Assembly: GCA_030429925.1 (NCBI GenBank)
Contig: JAUIGQ010000004.1
Span: 1 to 48,851, forward strand
Length of the DNA: 48,851 nucleotides
From: Bacteroidia bacterium
GTDB lineage: Bacteria > Bacteroidota > Bacteroidia > Flavobacteriales_E > Vicingaceae
Direction: 5' to 3'
Of the stretch, positions 18,474 through 27,210 are shown piece after piece (the first letter of the stretch is position 1; every line of letters starts with the position of its first letter). The position numbers and the translations under genes were made by a program. The notes under the pieces are model-generated. The model saw only the letters and a program-made list of their open reading frames with translations. It searched no databases and was not told the origin of the DNA.

Positions 18474-19285
18474 AGTGTCTAATCTGCAATAGTGATTCGG
18501 AGTTTTTGACAAGAAAAAACTACGAAGGTGACTTTAAGATCCTATTGGAGCAAAATACCTATATGAAGTGCCCCCAATGCGGGTTTAGCTTTTCGAAAAC
18601 CATCCAGGAAATGAGTGATCTGGAATGGGAGGAGTTAAATTTTGGATTTCATAAATTGTTAGAGTCTCAGAAGTTTACAGACGATATCAATCAACCACCT
18701 TATATTCACCAAGCTAATTTGATCAATATCCTATCAAAACTTGGACTAATTGACTTGCAGCATTCATTGGATTATGCTGGGGGACACGGAACCTTGACGA
18801 AGATCCTCAGGAATTATTACGGTTCGGATCTTCCCGTTTACGATCCCTATGTGCAAGATGACAATTCCAATTCTCTCCATTACATAGAAGAGATAAAGGG
18901 TAAGAAGTTTAAGTTCATCAATTGCAGTGCGCTTTTTGAGCACATTAGATCTGAATCAGATCTAGATGAAATTGCATCCTTGGTTGATGAAGATGGAGTC
19001 TTGATGATCCATACTGTAATATGTGAAAATATTCCGGCGGATCCTAATTGGTTTTATTTTGTCCCTCCGGTTCATAGTGCATTCTTTACAAATAAGAGCA
19101 TGGATATCTGGATGGAAAAATGGAATTTCTCAGCTTCAGTTTATTGCAAAGACGCCAAATCATGGCTATTATTCAAAAAGGATTCTGAAGCACTTCAAAA
19201 TTCCATCAAAGAGGTTAATTCATTATTGCAGTCGCAATTCTTAATTCACAAGAAAGGATTCGTTGATTATTGGAAAGGGTTTTAG
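18470..19285 (+). CDS. Zinc-ribbon SAM-dependent methyltransferase
   Basis: 271 residues. The N-terminus has two Cys-x2-Cys pairs (CLIC at ~3-6 and CPQC at ~34-37), a zinc ribbon like that of the methyltransferase in the exosortase locus. LDYAGGHGTLTKIL is a modified SAM-binding motif I with Tyr-Ala in place of the usual Ile-Gly, and INCSALFEHIRSES resembles the downstream acidic-His motif. It is embedded in the sugar operon and overlaps the aminotransferase by four bases; the acetyltransferase ATG follows one base after its stop. Methylation of a sugar is inferred; the methylated atom is unknown. Confidence 0.75.
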   Translation: MKCLICNSDSEFLTRKNYEGDFKILLEQNTYMKCPQCGFSFSKTIQEMSDLEWEELNFGFHKLLESQKFTDDINQPPYIHQANLINILSKLGLIDLQHSLDYAGGHGTLTKILRNYYGSDLPVYDPYVQDDNSNSLHYIEEIKGKKFKFINCSALFEHIRSESDLDEIASLVDEDGVLMIHTVICENIPADPNWFYFVPPVHSAFFTNKSMDIWMEKWNFSASVYCKDAKSWLLFKKDSEALQNSIKEVNSLLQSQFLIHKKGFVDYWKGF

Positions 19286-19286
19286 T

Positions 19287-19925
19287 ATGCTGATCGTTGG
19301 AGCAAAAGGTTTTGCCAAAGAAGTTTTGGAAGTATTGCATCAAAATAATGATGCCGAAGGAAGTGTGTTCTATGACGACCTTAGCACTGATCTTCCGGAA
19401 AAACTTTTTTCAAAGTTTCCCATCTTAAGGAACATAGAGGAATTGACCGCTTTCAAGGTAGAAAATGAACTCAACAATTTTACACTTGGAATAGGAAATC
19501 CTAAGAATAGGTTTAAAATGTCTCAAAAGTTCAAGTCAATGGGTATGGTGCTCAGTTCAACTATTTCTCCAAAAGCCACTATCGGGCATTATGATGTTGA
19601 AATAGGAGAGGGGGTTAATTGCATGTCTGGGGTTGTGATAACAAATAGCATAAAGATCTTTGAAGGCTGCTTGCTGAACTTGAATGCTACCATAGGGCAT
19701 GACTCCGTTTTAGAGCAGTATGTAGAGTTATCACCCGGTGTTCATATTTCAGGGAACTGCCATATAGGGGAATTTACAGTTCTTGGAACCAATGCAACCG
19801 TCTTGCCCGGTGTAAGAGTAGGAAAGAATTGTGTCATTGGAGCAGGGGCCGTGGTGAATGTGGATATTCCGGATTCAAGTCTGGCGGTGGGTGTTCCTGC
19901 AAAAGTGATCAAATCGTTATTATAA
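19287..19925 (+). CDS. NeuD/PglD-like sugar O- or N-acetyltransferase
   Basis: 212 residues from the ATG at 19287; an earlier in-frame TTG would overlap the upstream gene. MLIVGAKGFAKEVLEVL is the N-terminal nucleotide-sugar-binding fold of the NeuD/PglD family. It is followed by left-handed beta-helix hexapeptide repeats from ~95 on (IGHYDVEIGEGVNCMSG, IGHDSVLEQYVELSPG, VLPGVRVGKNCVIGAG). ATIGHDSV contains the catalytic-type histidine. The family acetylates UDP-amino sugars or sialic-acid-like sugars. Position after the aminotransferase supports N-acetylation of a newly formed amino sugar. Confidence 0.87.
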   Translation: MLIVGAKGFAKEVLEVLHQNNDAEGSVFYDDLSTDLPEKLFSKFPILRNIEELTAFKVENELNNFTLGIGNPKNRFKMSQKFKSMGMVLSSTISPKATIGHYDVEIGEGVNCMSGVVITNSIKIFEGCLLNLNATIGHDSVLEQYVELSPGVHISGNCHIGEFTVLGTNATVLPGVRVGKNCVIGAGAVVNVDIPDSSLAVGVPAKVIKSLL

Positions 19926-19926
19926 A

Positions 19927-20847
19927 ATGAAAAGTGCTCCCAAGGTATCTATAAGTGTCATTACTTATAAGCATGCACCTTTTCTTAGCCAAACCATTGA
20001 GGGCATCCTTGCTCAAGAGGCAGATTTTCCTATCCAATGTATCATTTCTGATGATCATTCTCCTGATCAGACAGAGCAAGTGGTAGGTGAATCCTTGATT
20101 GGGCAACCCAACCGTGAAAGGATCAGCTATGTAAAACAAGCAAGTAATCTTGGAATGTCTAAGAACTTTGCTTGGACTTTGGAGCAATTGGATGGAAACT
20201 ATTTGGCCATTTGCGAAGGAGATGATTATTGGACTGATCCAAACAAGTTGAAAAAGCAGATTGATCTGCTAGAAGCTAACCCTGATTGCAGCGTTTCATT
20301 TCACAATGTGAAGATTGTAGATCAGGAAGATCAAGAAAAAGGCTTGATATACACTGAACCGGTAAAAAGCAAGATAGGTCTGTGTGAGTATTTGAGTTCA
20401 ACGGTCTATGCAAAGACCTGTTCTTTACTTATTCGATTAACCGATGACCTCAGGTCTAGGATCAAAGAGATTCCTTTGGAATTACTTTGTGATGCTACAT
20501 TAGTGCCACTATGTCTGGAAAAGGGTCAGTATTGCATCTATTCAGAAGATATCATGGCTGCTTATAGGGTCCACTCCGGTGGAGTATGGAGTCTGGTGAG
20601 CGAAGAAAAAAGACTTGAGGATCATTTGAAAATCGCCAATTTTAAACTACAACGATATGCTGATATTTGTGATCTCTCCGATATTCTGAGCACTGTAAAA
20701 GCAATTTTGTTCAAACTAATTCTAATCAATCTTAGAAAGTTTCAGTTGATAAAGAGTAAAGCCTACATGAAACAATCCAAACAATTGAATGTAAAATTGC
20801 CTTGGAAACAAAAAGCTAGGCTGATCAAACGGTACCTTTTTTCATAA
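19927..20847 (+). CDS. Family 2 glycosyltransferase
   Basis: 306 residues. The GT-A N-terminus is clear: KVSISVITYKHAPFLSQTIE, IISDDHSPDQT, and the metal-binding region ICEGDDYWTDP with its acidic pair. The pattern SVITYKHAPFL ... GDDYWTDP is common in Bacteroidota capsule clusters. It adds one sugar of the repeat unit at the cytoplasmic face. It starts one base after the acetyltransferase stop. Donor and linkage cannot be predicted. Confidence 0.9.
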   Translation: MKSAPKVSISVITYKHAPFLSQTIEGILAQEADFPIQCIISDDHSPDQTEQVVGESLIGQPNRERISYVKQASNLGMSKNFAWTLEQLDGNYLAICEGDDYWTDPNKLKKQIDLLEANPDCSVSFHNVKIVDQEDQEKGLIYTEPVKSKIGLCEYLSSTVYAKTCSLLIRLTDDLRSRIKEIPLELLCDATLVPLCLEKGQYCIYSEDIMAAYRVHSGGVWSLVSEEKRLEDHLKIANFKLQRYADICDLSDILSTVKAILFKLILINLRKFQLIKSKAYMKQSKQLNVKLPWKQKARLIKRYLFS

Positions 20848-20853
20848 AATAAA

Positions 20854-21468
20854 ATGATCGGAATTATAGATTACGGGGCAGGAAACATCAGATCCATTCA
20901 CAATATGTTGAAGAGGCTCGGTTTCGATTCCTTTATTAGTGGCAAGAAGGAGGAACTTGAATCTGCTGATAAGCTGATTTTGCCAGGAGTGGGACATTTT
21001 GATCATGGAATGAAACAATTGCATTCAAGGAATCTTACAGCAATGTTACATCAAAGAGTAATGGAAGAAAAAGTTCCCATTTTGGGTATTTGTTTAGGTG
21101 CCCAATTACTTGGACAAGGAAGTGAAGAAGGAAATGAAGCAGGTTTAGGCTGGGTGGATATGAAGGTAGTCGCTTTTGATAAGAAGAAGCTCGGTCAAGA
21201 GCTGAAGATCCCGCATATGGGATGGAATTATATTCAACAACTCAAAAGTTCAAAGATATTGGGCGATGAAAAGGAAGAAAGAAGGTTCTACTTTGTTCAT
21301 TCCTATCATATGTTGCCTTTAGATCCATCCCTCGGACTTTGTTCTACCAAATATGGATATGAATTCATTTCAGCCATCTCCAAGGATAATATCATTGGTG
21401 TTCAATTTCACCCTGAAAAGAGTCATCAATTTGGGATGAAGATCATGAAAAACTTTGCTCAATTATGA
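20854..21468 (+). CDS. hisH: HisH-type glutamine amidotransferase of an LPS/EPS amidination module
   Basis: A class I glutaminase of 204 residues that releases ammonia from glutamine. IIDYGAGNIRSIHNML is the HisH N-terminus. The triad is complete: Cys80 in ILGICLGAQLL, with His186 and Glu188 in VQFHPEKS. The gene lies with a HisF-like gene and a WbpG-like amidotransferase inside the polysaccharide cluster and far from any histidine genes. It is therefore the paralogue (as in WbpG/HisH2/HisF2) that feeds ammonia to convert an acetamido sugar to an acetamidino sugar, rather than the histidine-biosynthesis enzyme. A sulfotransferase gene follows at an ATGA overlap. Confidence 0.9.
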   Translation: MIGIIDYGAGNIRSIHNMLKRLGFDSFISGKKEELESADKLILPGVGHFDHGMKQLHSRNLTAMLHQRVMEEKVPILGICLGAQLLGQGSEEGNEAGLGWVDMKVVAFDKKKLGQELKIPHMGWNYIQQLKSSKILGDEKEERRFYFVHSYHMLPLDPSLGLCSTKYGYEFISAISKDNIIGVQFHPEKSHQFGMKIMKNFAQL

Positions 21469-22292
21469 CAGGACGCTTTCCAAATCTATTGGTCATTGGA
21501 GCAATGAAATCAGGCACAACTTCATTGCATGATTATTTGAGTGTTCATCCGGATATATTCATGTCAACTCCCAAAGAGATCCATTATTATGCAGATGAAT
21601 TCTTCTCAAAATGGAATGAAGAAAAGTATAAGAACTTCTTTAGAACAGATAAAAAGTACGCGGGTACTAGTCCACAATCCTATACAAAATGTCATAACAA
21701 ATATTATCAGCACATTCCGGAACGAATTCACAAGGATACGCCTGATGTTAAGCTGATATACATTGTAAGAGATCCCATCGAAAGGTATAAATCACATGTA
21801 TTGGAAAGCTATTACTGTGATGTGATGGAAGACATTCTATATAGCAAGGAGAGCGGTCATTATTATAAGACTAGTCTGTATGCATTTCAGTTGGAAAAGT
21901 ATCTGGAGTTCTTTTCCATGAAGCAGATCCATATTGTTGAACTTGAGGAATTGCAGTCGAACCCTTTAGACTGTATGAACGAGATCTTCACTTTTTTAGG
22001 ATTGGAACCTCTACAAAATGGGGATCCTTTTACAGAAATTAAGAACACAGCTGATAGCAAGGGGATTCCTAAGGTAATTCGACAAAAAATGATCTATCGA
22101 TTGGCCAAGAAGATACATTTTCCTGCTTATCAAAAGCTGGCAAGAAAGTTCTCCAGTAAATTCATGAGTAAACAGGTAGTTAAGCCTCAATTGTCTGAAG
22201 AAGAAATGACAAAGCTAAAAGCGTTGTTTAGAGAGGATACCCAGAAACTTCGTTCATTGACGAATAAAAAATTCGATAAATGGAGTATTTGA
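21465..22292 (+). CDS. Heparan-type sulfotransferase 2, lodged between hisH and hisF
   Basis: 275 residues. NLLVIGAMKSGTTSLHDYL (~7-25) is the PAPS 5'-phosphosulfate loop, PKEIHYYADEFF follows, and KLIYIVRDPIERYKSHV is the 3'-phosphate-binding motif with Arg and Ser. This is the Sulfotransfer_1/heparan N-deacetylase-sulfotransferase-like fold. It overlaps hisH by four bases at its start and hisF by 13 bases at its end, so it is translated with them. That placement suggests the sulfated residue may be the amidinated sugar or its neighbour, which is inference. Confidence 0.88.
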   Translation: MTGRFPNLLVIGAMKSGTTSLHDYLSVHPDIFMSTPKEIHYYADEFFSKWNEEKYKNFFRTDKKYAGTSPQSYTKCHNKYYQHIPERIHKDTPDVKLIYIVRDPIERYKSHVLESYYCDVMEDILYSKESGHYYKTSLYAFQLEKYLEFFSMKQIHIVELEELQSNPLDCMNEIFTFLGLEPLQNGDPFTEIKNTADSKGIPKVIRQKMIYRLAKKIHFPAYQKLARKFSSKFMSKQVVKPQLSEEEMTKLKALFREDTQKLRSLTNKKFDKWSI

Positions 22293-23041
22293 ACAGGGTG
22301 ATACCGGTGCTCACCATTGCCTCTTCAAAGTTGGTCAAAACTGTTGAGTTTAATAAGCCAAAATATATAGGCGACCCAATCAATGCAGTCAAGATCTTCA
22401 ATGATAAAATGGTAGATGAGGTAGTTCTTTTAGACATTACTGCCAGCAGAGAAAATAGAGAGCCGAATTACGAAAAGATCCAAGAGATCTGCGGAGAGGC
22501 CTTTATGCCTTTTGCATACGGAGGGGGAATCAAGAGCTTGGATCAGATCGAAAAACTGTTTAGCCTGGGAATTGAAAAAGTAGTCTTGAATTCTGTCTTG
22601 GCGGAAAATATTGATCTCATTCATAAGGCCTCATCCATCTTTGGATCTCAAAGTATTGTTGCCTCTATTGATGTGAAAAAGAATATTCTTGGAAAGTACT
22701 CCATCTATACTCAATCTGCTAAGAAGAAATTAAAAACTCCTTTACCTCAATTCTTAAAACTTGTTGAAGGGGCTGGAGCAGGTGAACTGTTCTTAAACTC
22801 CATCAACAGGGACGGAACCTTCAAAGGCTATGATCTTGAACTGATTCGGCAAATTTCAAAAGAACTATCAATCCCAGTGGTAGCATGCGGAGGAGCAGGT
22901 TCTGTTGAAGATTTAAAGGCGGGAATCAAAGCGGGTGCTTCTGCTGTGGCTGCTTCTAGTATTTTTGTGTTCAAAAGCAAGAACAGGGGAATACTGATCA
23001 ATTATCCAGATTGGAATACGATCCAATCTATTTCAGTTTGA
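22280..23041 (+). CDS. hisF: HisF-like cyclase subunit specialised for sugar amidination
   Basis: 253 residues with a complete HisF (beta/alpha)8 pattern: VIPVLTIASSKLVKTVEF, DEVVLLDITASREN, YGGGIKSLDQI, VVLNSVLAEN, NSINRDGTFKGYD and VVACGGAGSVEDL. Compared with histidine-pathway HisF, the catalytic Asp in the first strand (Asp11 of the Thermotoga enzyme) is replaced by Thr12, while the second (Asp130 there) is kept as Asp131. Loss of the first Asp argues against imidazole-glycerol-phosphate synthesis and for the specialised role with HisH and the WbpG-type enzyme. It overlaps the upstream sulfotransferase by 13 bases and lies 43 bases before the amidotransferase. Confidence 0.9.
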   Translation: MEYLNRVIPVLTIASSKLVKTVEFNKPKYIGDPINAVKIFNDKMVDEVVLLDITASRENREPNYEKIQEICGEAFMPFAYGGGIKSLDQIEKLFSLGIEKVVLNSVLAENIDLIHKASSIFGSQSIVASIDVKKNILGKYSIYTQSAKKKLKTPLPQFLKLVEGAGAGELFLNSINRDGTFKGYDLELIRQISKELSIPVVACGGAGSVEDLKAGIKAGASAVAASSIFVFKSKNRGILINYPDWNTIQSISV

Positions 23042-23084
23042 TCTTAAAGTTGTTTTTTTGCCATTCATTTCTTGTTAAATTATT

Positions 23085-24209
23085 ATGAGAGAATTTAGGA
23101 GATGCAGCAAAACAGTGCTGGATAATATTGCAGACGATGTTATTACATTCGATGAGAATGGGGTTTGCAATTATTACTATGAATACCAGCAAAAGGCGAA
23201 GGAAAAGCTGGTACATGGCGAGGAGGGAAAGAGACTTTGGCAAAGCAAAGTGGAAGAGATAAAGAGGGTCGGACAAAGAAAGACCTACGATTGTATCATT
23301 GGAGTGAGCGGAGGTGTAGATAGCACCTATGTTGCTTATCTGATCAAAGAGGCAAAGCTCAGACCGTTGATCGTTCATTTCGACAATGGTTGGAATTCAG
23401 AAATTGCTGTTCAGAACATCAATAATATCGTTGAGGCATTAGAGGGTGATCTGTATTCTTTGGTTGTAGATTGGGAGGAATTTCGCGACTTGCAACGTGC
23501 TTATATCAAGGCGGGCGTTGTTGATATTGAAGTTTTAACAGATCATGCTATTATTGGCACATTGTATAGACTAGCTGCCAAACACAACATCCGATACATC
23601 ATTAGCGGAACCAATGTAGAAACAGAATATGTAATGCCAAAAAGCTGGATCTACAACAAATTGGATTCTATTAATATTAAAGATATCCATCAACACTATG
23701 GAGAGATGGAATTAAGCTCTTATCCTATCTTTTCCATCCTCAGAAAGAAGTTCCTGAACAAGCTCAAAAAGCTAGAAATTGTTACTCCTTTGAATTGGGA
23801 GTCTTACAATAAGGAGGAAGTGAAAAAGAAGATCACTCATGAAATGGGGTGGACAGACTACGGAGGAAAGCACCATGAATCTGTTTTTACCAAATTCTAT
23901 CAGAACTATATACTTCCACAGAAATTCAAGATCGACAAAAGAAAGGCGCATTTGTCTAATCTCATTTGCTCTGGCCAAATGAGCAGAGAAGAAGCCCTGC
24001 GTCTTTTAGAAGAGCCGATCTATGATCCAAAGGAATTGAAGATCGATAAGGAGTATGTACTAAAGAAATTGGGTTTTACAGAAGCAGAGTTTGATGCAAT
24101 GATGAAGGAAAAGCCAAGAAGGCATGAAGACTTTAAAACAGAAGGGCCGATTGGAGATCATTTTCCTCTTCTAAAGCCTATTAAAACAATCTACAGAATA
24201 TTTAAGTAA
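23085..24209 (+). CDS. N-acetyl sugar amidotransferase (WbpG/PseA-like)
   Basis: An ATP-dependent PP-loop enzyme of 374 residues. CIIGVSGGVDSTYVAYL holds the SGGVDST nucleotide loop at 75-81, followed by PLIVHFDNGWNSEIAVQNI and ISGTNVETEYVMP. The family uses ammonia from the HisH/HisF pair to turn an N-acetyl group of a UDP-sugar into an acetamidino group. The N-terminal zinc-ribbon of relatives (two Cys-x2-Cys pairs) is reduced here to single cysteines, Cys7 and Cys28, so zinc binding is probably lost. It is the third member of the amidination module and is followed at once by a glycosyltransferase gene. Confidence 0.88.
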   Translation: MREFRRCSKTVLDNIADDVITFDENGVCNYYYEYQQKAKEKLVHGEEGKRLWQSKVEEIKRVGQRKTYDCIIGVSGGVDSTYVAYLIKEAKLRPLIVHFDNGWNSEIAVQNINNIVEALEGDLYSLVVDWEEFRDLQRAYIKAGVVDIEVLTDHAIIGTLYRLAAKHNIRYIISGTNVETEYVMPKSWIYNKLDSINIKDIHQHYGEMELSSYPIFSILRKKFLNKLKKLEIVTPLNWESYNKEEVKKKITHEMGWTDYGGKHHESVFTKFYQNYILPQKFKIDKRKAHLSNLICSGQMSREEALRLLEEPIYDPKELKIDKEYVLKKLGFTEAEFDAMMKEKPRRHEDFKTEGPIGDHFPLLKPIKTIYRIFK

Positions 24210-25334
24210 ATGAATTTAAGAGCTAAGAGAATTCTGCTCGTCTCCCCAAATTACTGGGGTAAAATGCACATCTCTAAGCATCATTACGCTCTTGAACTCG
24301 CTGCCAGAGGTAATCAAGTTTTCTTTTTGAATCCGCCTTCTTTGAAGGGTCCCTTCTTGAAAAGCCAAAGAGTAAATGAGAATCTTTCCTTGATTTCATA
24401 TTATCCAATATTCAGAGCAAAGAAATATTTACCAGCTTTTATCTACAATTTTCTCATCTATATTCAGATTCGAATGATTGAGAGGGTGATTGGAGGAAAT
24501 ATCGATATCCTTTGGTCATTTACAAGTACCATTTTTTTTCATCTGAAATGGTTCAATGCTAAATTTAGATTCTATCATCCGGTTGATCAGCTGAATGGTC
24601 AAGATGCGGTAGATATAGGAAGAGAAGCTGACTTGATTTTTAGTTGCTCCAACTTTATAATTGCTGAGCTGACTGAACTTCAAGAGAAGGTTCATCTTAT
24701 ACCACATGGGTTGGCCTCTCATTTTTTAACCAGCCATAATGAAGATAGATCCAAAGACAAGATAAAGGTTGCCTATGTTGGAAATCTATGGATGCAACAA
24801 TTGGATCGTGAGCTATTGCGCACTCTTATTGAAAAGAATGCTGAGGTAGATTTTGAATTTTTCGGTGCATACTTGGCCGAAGAATCCAATGTCTCTGCCT
24901 GGGTAACTCCAGCCAGCATAGATTTTATAGAGTTCCTAAAGCGTTCAAAGAATGTTCAGCTTCATGGAGCAGTAGATTCTAATGAATTACCAGAATTTTT
25001 TAAAGAGGTAGACCTCTTTTTACTTGCCTATAAGAAAGATGAGATCAATAAGATTTCCAATTCCCATAAGCTGCTTGAATATCTCTCTACAGGAAAGACA
25101 GTATTGTCAACCTCGGTTGAAGAGTACGAATCTTCTGGATTGATTGAAATAGCTAAAGATCAGCAGCAGTACATGATGAAATTCCAAGAGATCATCTCGA
25201 ATCTGGAAAGATTTAATTCCAAAGATGAAATTGAAAAGAGAATACAGTTTGCCAGAAGTCGCAGTTATCAAAATAATATTTTGAAAATTGAGACGATCCT
25301 GAAAGACTACATCAAGAAAAATAAACCAGCATGA
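24210..25334 (+). CDS. Family 4-like glycosyltransferase
   Basis: 374 residues with a GT-B outline. The N-terminus RILLVSPNYWGKMHISKHHYALELAARGNQV binds the acceptor side, HPVDQLNGQDAVDIG and IFSCSNFIIAELTEL follow, and the C-terminal half has KVAYVGNLWMQQLDRELL and NSHKLLEYLSTGKTVLST, the donor-binding pattern. It resembles TuaH-type transferases. It starts directly after the amidotransferase stop and overlaps the FkbM gene by four bases. Donor sugar unknown. Confidence 0.85.
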   Translation: MNLRAKRILLVSPNYWGKMHISKHHYALELAARGNQVFFLNPPSLKGPFLKSQRVNENLSLISYYPIFRAKKYLPAFIYNFLIYIQIRMIERVIGGNIDILWSFTSTIFFHLKWFNAKFRFYHPVDQLNGQDAVDIGREADLIFSCSNFIIAELTELQEKVHLIPHGLASHFLTSHNEDRSKDKIKVAYVGNLWMQQLDRELLRTLIEKNAEVDFEFFGAYLAEESNVSAWVTPASIDFIEFLKRSKNVQLHGAVDSNELPEFFKEVDLFLLAYKKDEINKISNSHKLLEYLSTGKTVLSTSVEEYESSGLIEIAKDQQQYMMKFQEIISNLERFNSKDEIEKRIQFARSRSYQNNILKIETILKDYIKKNKPA

Positions 25335-26203
25335 AGTTACGATCCATCTTAAGATTCATCTACAACCATCCTCTCAACCAGAAAAGAAAACTGAGGGCCA
25401 TTGCTCAATTCTTCTATTGGCAATTCTATAGCCGTTTGATCGGTGGGAAGAAGGTGCATCGGTTTACGGATCGGTCGAAGCTATATATTAGCAAAGGTAT
25501 GACAGCCGCCACCGGAAACTATTACTGTGGTTTGTTGGAAGTGTATGAAATGTCTTTCTTGCTACACTTTTTAAAAGAGGATGACCTCTTTGCAGATATC
25601 GGAGCCAATATAGGTAGCTATACCATCCTGGCATCTGCTCATGCGAGGGCTAGATCCGTATCCTTTGAGCCTTCCCCCTTCACCTTTGAGCATTTGAAAG
25701 AGAACATCGCACTGAATGCGATTGCCGATAAGGTTGAATTACTCAATCTGGCCGTTGGAGAGGAGGATGGAATTTTGAAGTTTACAAAAGGTCTGGATAC
25801 GGTCAATCATATCGCAACAAATGACAATAACCCCACTATAGATGTAAAAGTGGTTAGATTGGACGATCAGTTGAAAGAGGTTCCCTCCCTGATGAAGATC
25901 GATGTGGAAGGCTTTGAAACGCCTGTGATAAAAGGAGGAATGAGGGTGTTGAAAGATCCAAAGCTAAAGGCGATCATTATGGAGCTGAACGGTTCCGGAA
26001 GGAAATACGGATTTAATGAGGATGAGATCTTGATCAATTTAAAGGAACTTGGATTTGAAGAGTTCTCTTATGACCCTTTTGAAAGAAGATTGATCCCGGT
26101 CAATCATAATTCAGATAATACCATATTCATCCGTGATGTGGAGGCAGTGCAAAAAAGATTGATGGATTCCGAACCGATTTCCATCAATGGGATGAGCTAT
26201 TGA
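25331..26203 (+). CDS. FkbM family methyltransferase 1
   Basis: 290 residues. ADIGANIGSYTILASA (~88-103) is the SAM-binding motif, VSFEPSPFTFEHLKENI is motif II, and SLMKIDVEGFETPVIKGG is the FkbM signature. FkbM-type enzymes usually O-methylate sugars or small molecules. It overlaps the upstream glycosyltransferase by four bases (ATGA). Its TGA directly abuts the TGA of the convergent sulfotransferase, the two together reading TGATCA with no intergenic base. Confidence 0.88.
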   Translation: MKLRSILRFIYNHPLNQKRKLRAIAQFFYWQFYSRLIGGKKVHRFTDRSKLYISKGMTAATGNYYCGLLEVYEMSFLLHFLKEDDLFADIGANIGSYTILASAHARARSVSFEPSPFTFEHLKENIALNAIADKVELLNLAVGEEDGILKFTKGLDTVNHIATNDNNPTIDVKVVRLDDQLKEVPSLMKIDVEGFETPVIKGGMRVLKDPKLKAIIMELNGSGRKYGFNEDEILINLKELGFEEFSYDPFERRLIPVNHNSDNTIFIRDVEAVQKRLMDSEPISINGMSY

Positions 26204-27094
26204 TCAGTGCCAAGAACTTATCTTTCTACCAAGGAACTCTTCCAGTTCATCAATGCTACTTTGAAAGTATTTTTTTCTAATGCTTGCTTTCTCTTCAGGA
26301 CTTAATTTCTCAGTCTTGGTATAGCTAGCTTTATTGAAGCTATTTTTTAAGGAATGCACCACTCCTTTTCCAAAGATCTTCTTGACCAAGTTGATCACTA
26401 GCCTCAGATCATTTTGAATGAAATACTTCAGCTTAACGAGCAACTTTGAACGGGGAGCCAGGCTTGGGTTGCTCTTTACATTGTTCTGATAGAAATCTAC
26501 TAGTTGGATCCCAAGGAAAGATTCTAGCTCTTCTAGGGCTTTTGGTTGCCTTTCAATGAATAATTCCTCAAAGATGATGATGTGAATGTTCTTTCTGTCG
26601 AAGTACTCTAAGTAGCGCTGGATCTGAGGAAGGTAGATGCTTCTGCTGATATAGTTAGCAGGAGTGTACCAGTTTTTGAATGTGCTCATTGACAAGTCTA
26701 TATATTCTTCCTTAAGTACTTTTTCAAATGAAGTGGATGATTCAACCCCGTTCATTCGGTAGAAATTGAATTGAGAATAGGCTCTGGCAACTGGTTCTCT
26801 CAATAAGAAGATGATCTTGGTATCTGGGCCTAGATCCTTGTATATTCTTTCTGCTGTCCAAGAGTAAGCCATATAGTCAGGTGTGATATCCCCTATATAT
26901 CGCTGACCTTCATATCCATTGAAATGATCCAGGTACCAATTCAGCCCTTTTTCATAATGCTCATCTCTGTGAAAATATTTGATTTCCTTATGTGGAAGAT
27001 AGAAATCAGGGTACATTTGCAGCTTATCATAAAAGGTAGTAGTGCCTGCTTTTTGTGCGCCAACTACGATAAGATTTGGAAGGTTTTTTTTCAA
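26204..27094 (-). CDS. Heparan-type sulfotransferase 3, reversed within the cluster
   Basis: 296 residues. LIVVGAQKAGTTTFYDKL (~8-25) is the PAPS loop with Lys15, HKEIKYFHRDEHYEKGLNWYL follows, and IIFLLREPVARAYSQFNFY is the 3'-phosphate motif. The start is TTG at 27094, since no ATG is available before the conserved loop. It is the only gene on the minus strand between 12885 and 38755. TATATTTG at 27140-27147 on its strand is a possible -7 element 45 bases upstream. Its orientation suggests separate expression or later insertion. Confidence 0.86.
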   Translation of the reverse strand: MKKNLPNLIVVGAQKAGTTTFYDKLQMYPDFYLPHKEIKYFHRDEHYEKGLNWYLDHFNGYEGQRYIGDITPDYMAYSWTAERIYKDLGPDTKIIFLLREPVARAYSQFNFYRMNGVESSTSFEKVLKEEYIDLSMSTFKNWYTPANYISRSIYLPQIQRYLEYFDRKNIHIIIFEELFIERQPKALEELESFLGIQLVDFYQNNVKSNPSLAPRSKLLVKLKYFIQNDLRLVINLVKKIFGKGVVHSLKNSFNKASYTKTEKLSPEEKASIRKKYFQSSIDELEEFLGRKISSWH

Positions 27095-27210
27095 ATTTTT
27101 GGATCTTGAGATCTATATATGAATTGCAGATCAAGCTGTCAAATATACAATACTCTAAATATTGTTAATGCCCTTTTATTCTACCATCAACTGAACCAAT
27201 ATTAGATCCT

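Noticed and set aside
20854-23041. hisH and hisF as histidine biosynthesis genes
   Set aside because: No other his genes are near, the HisF first catalytic Asp is lost, and a WbpG-like gene follows inside a polysaccharide cluster.
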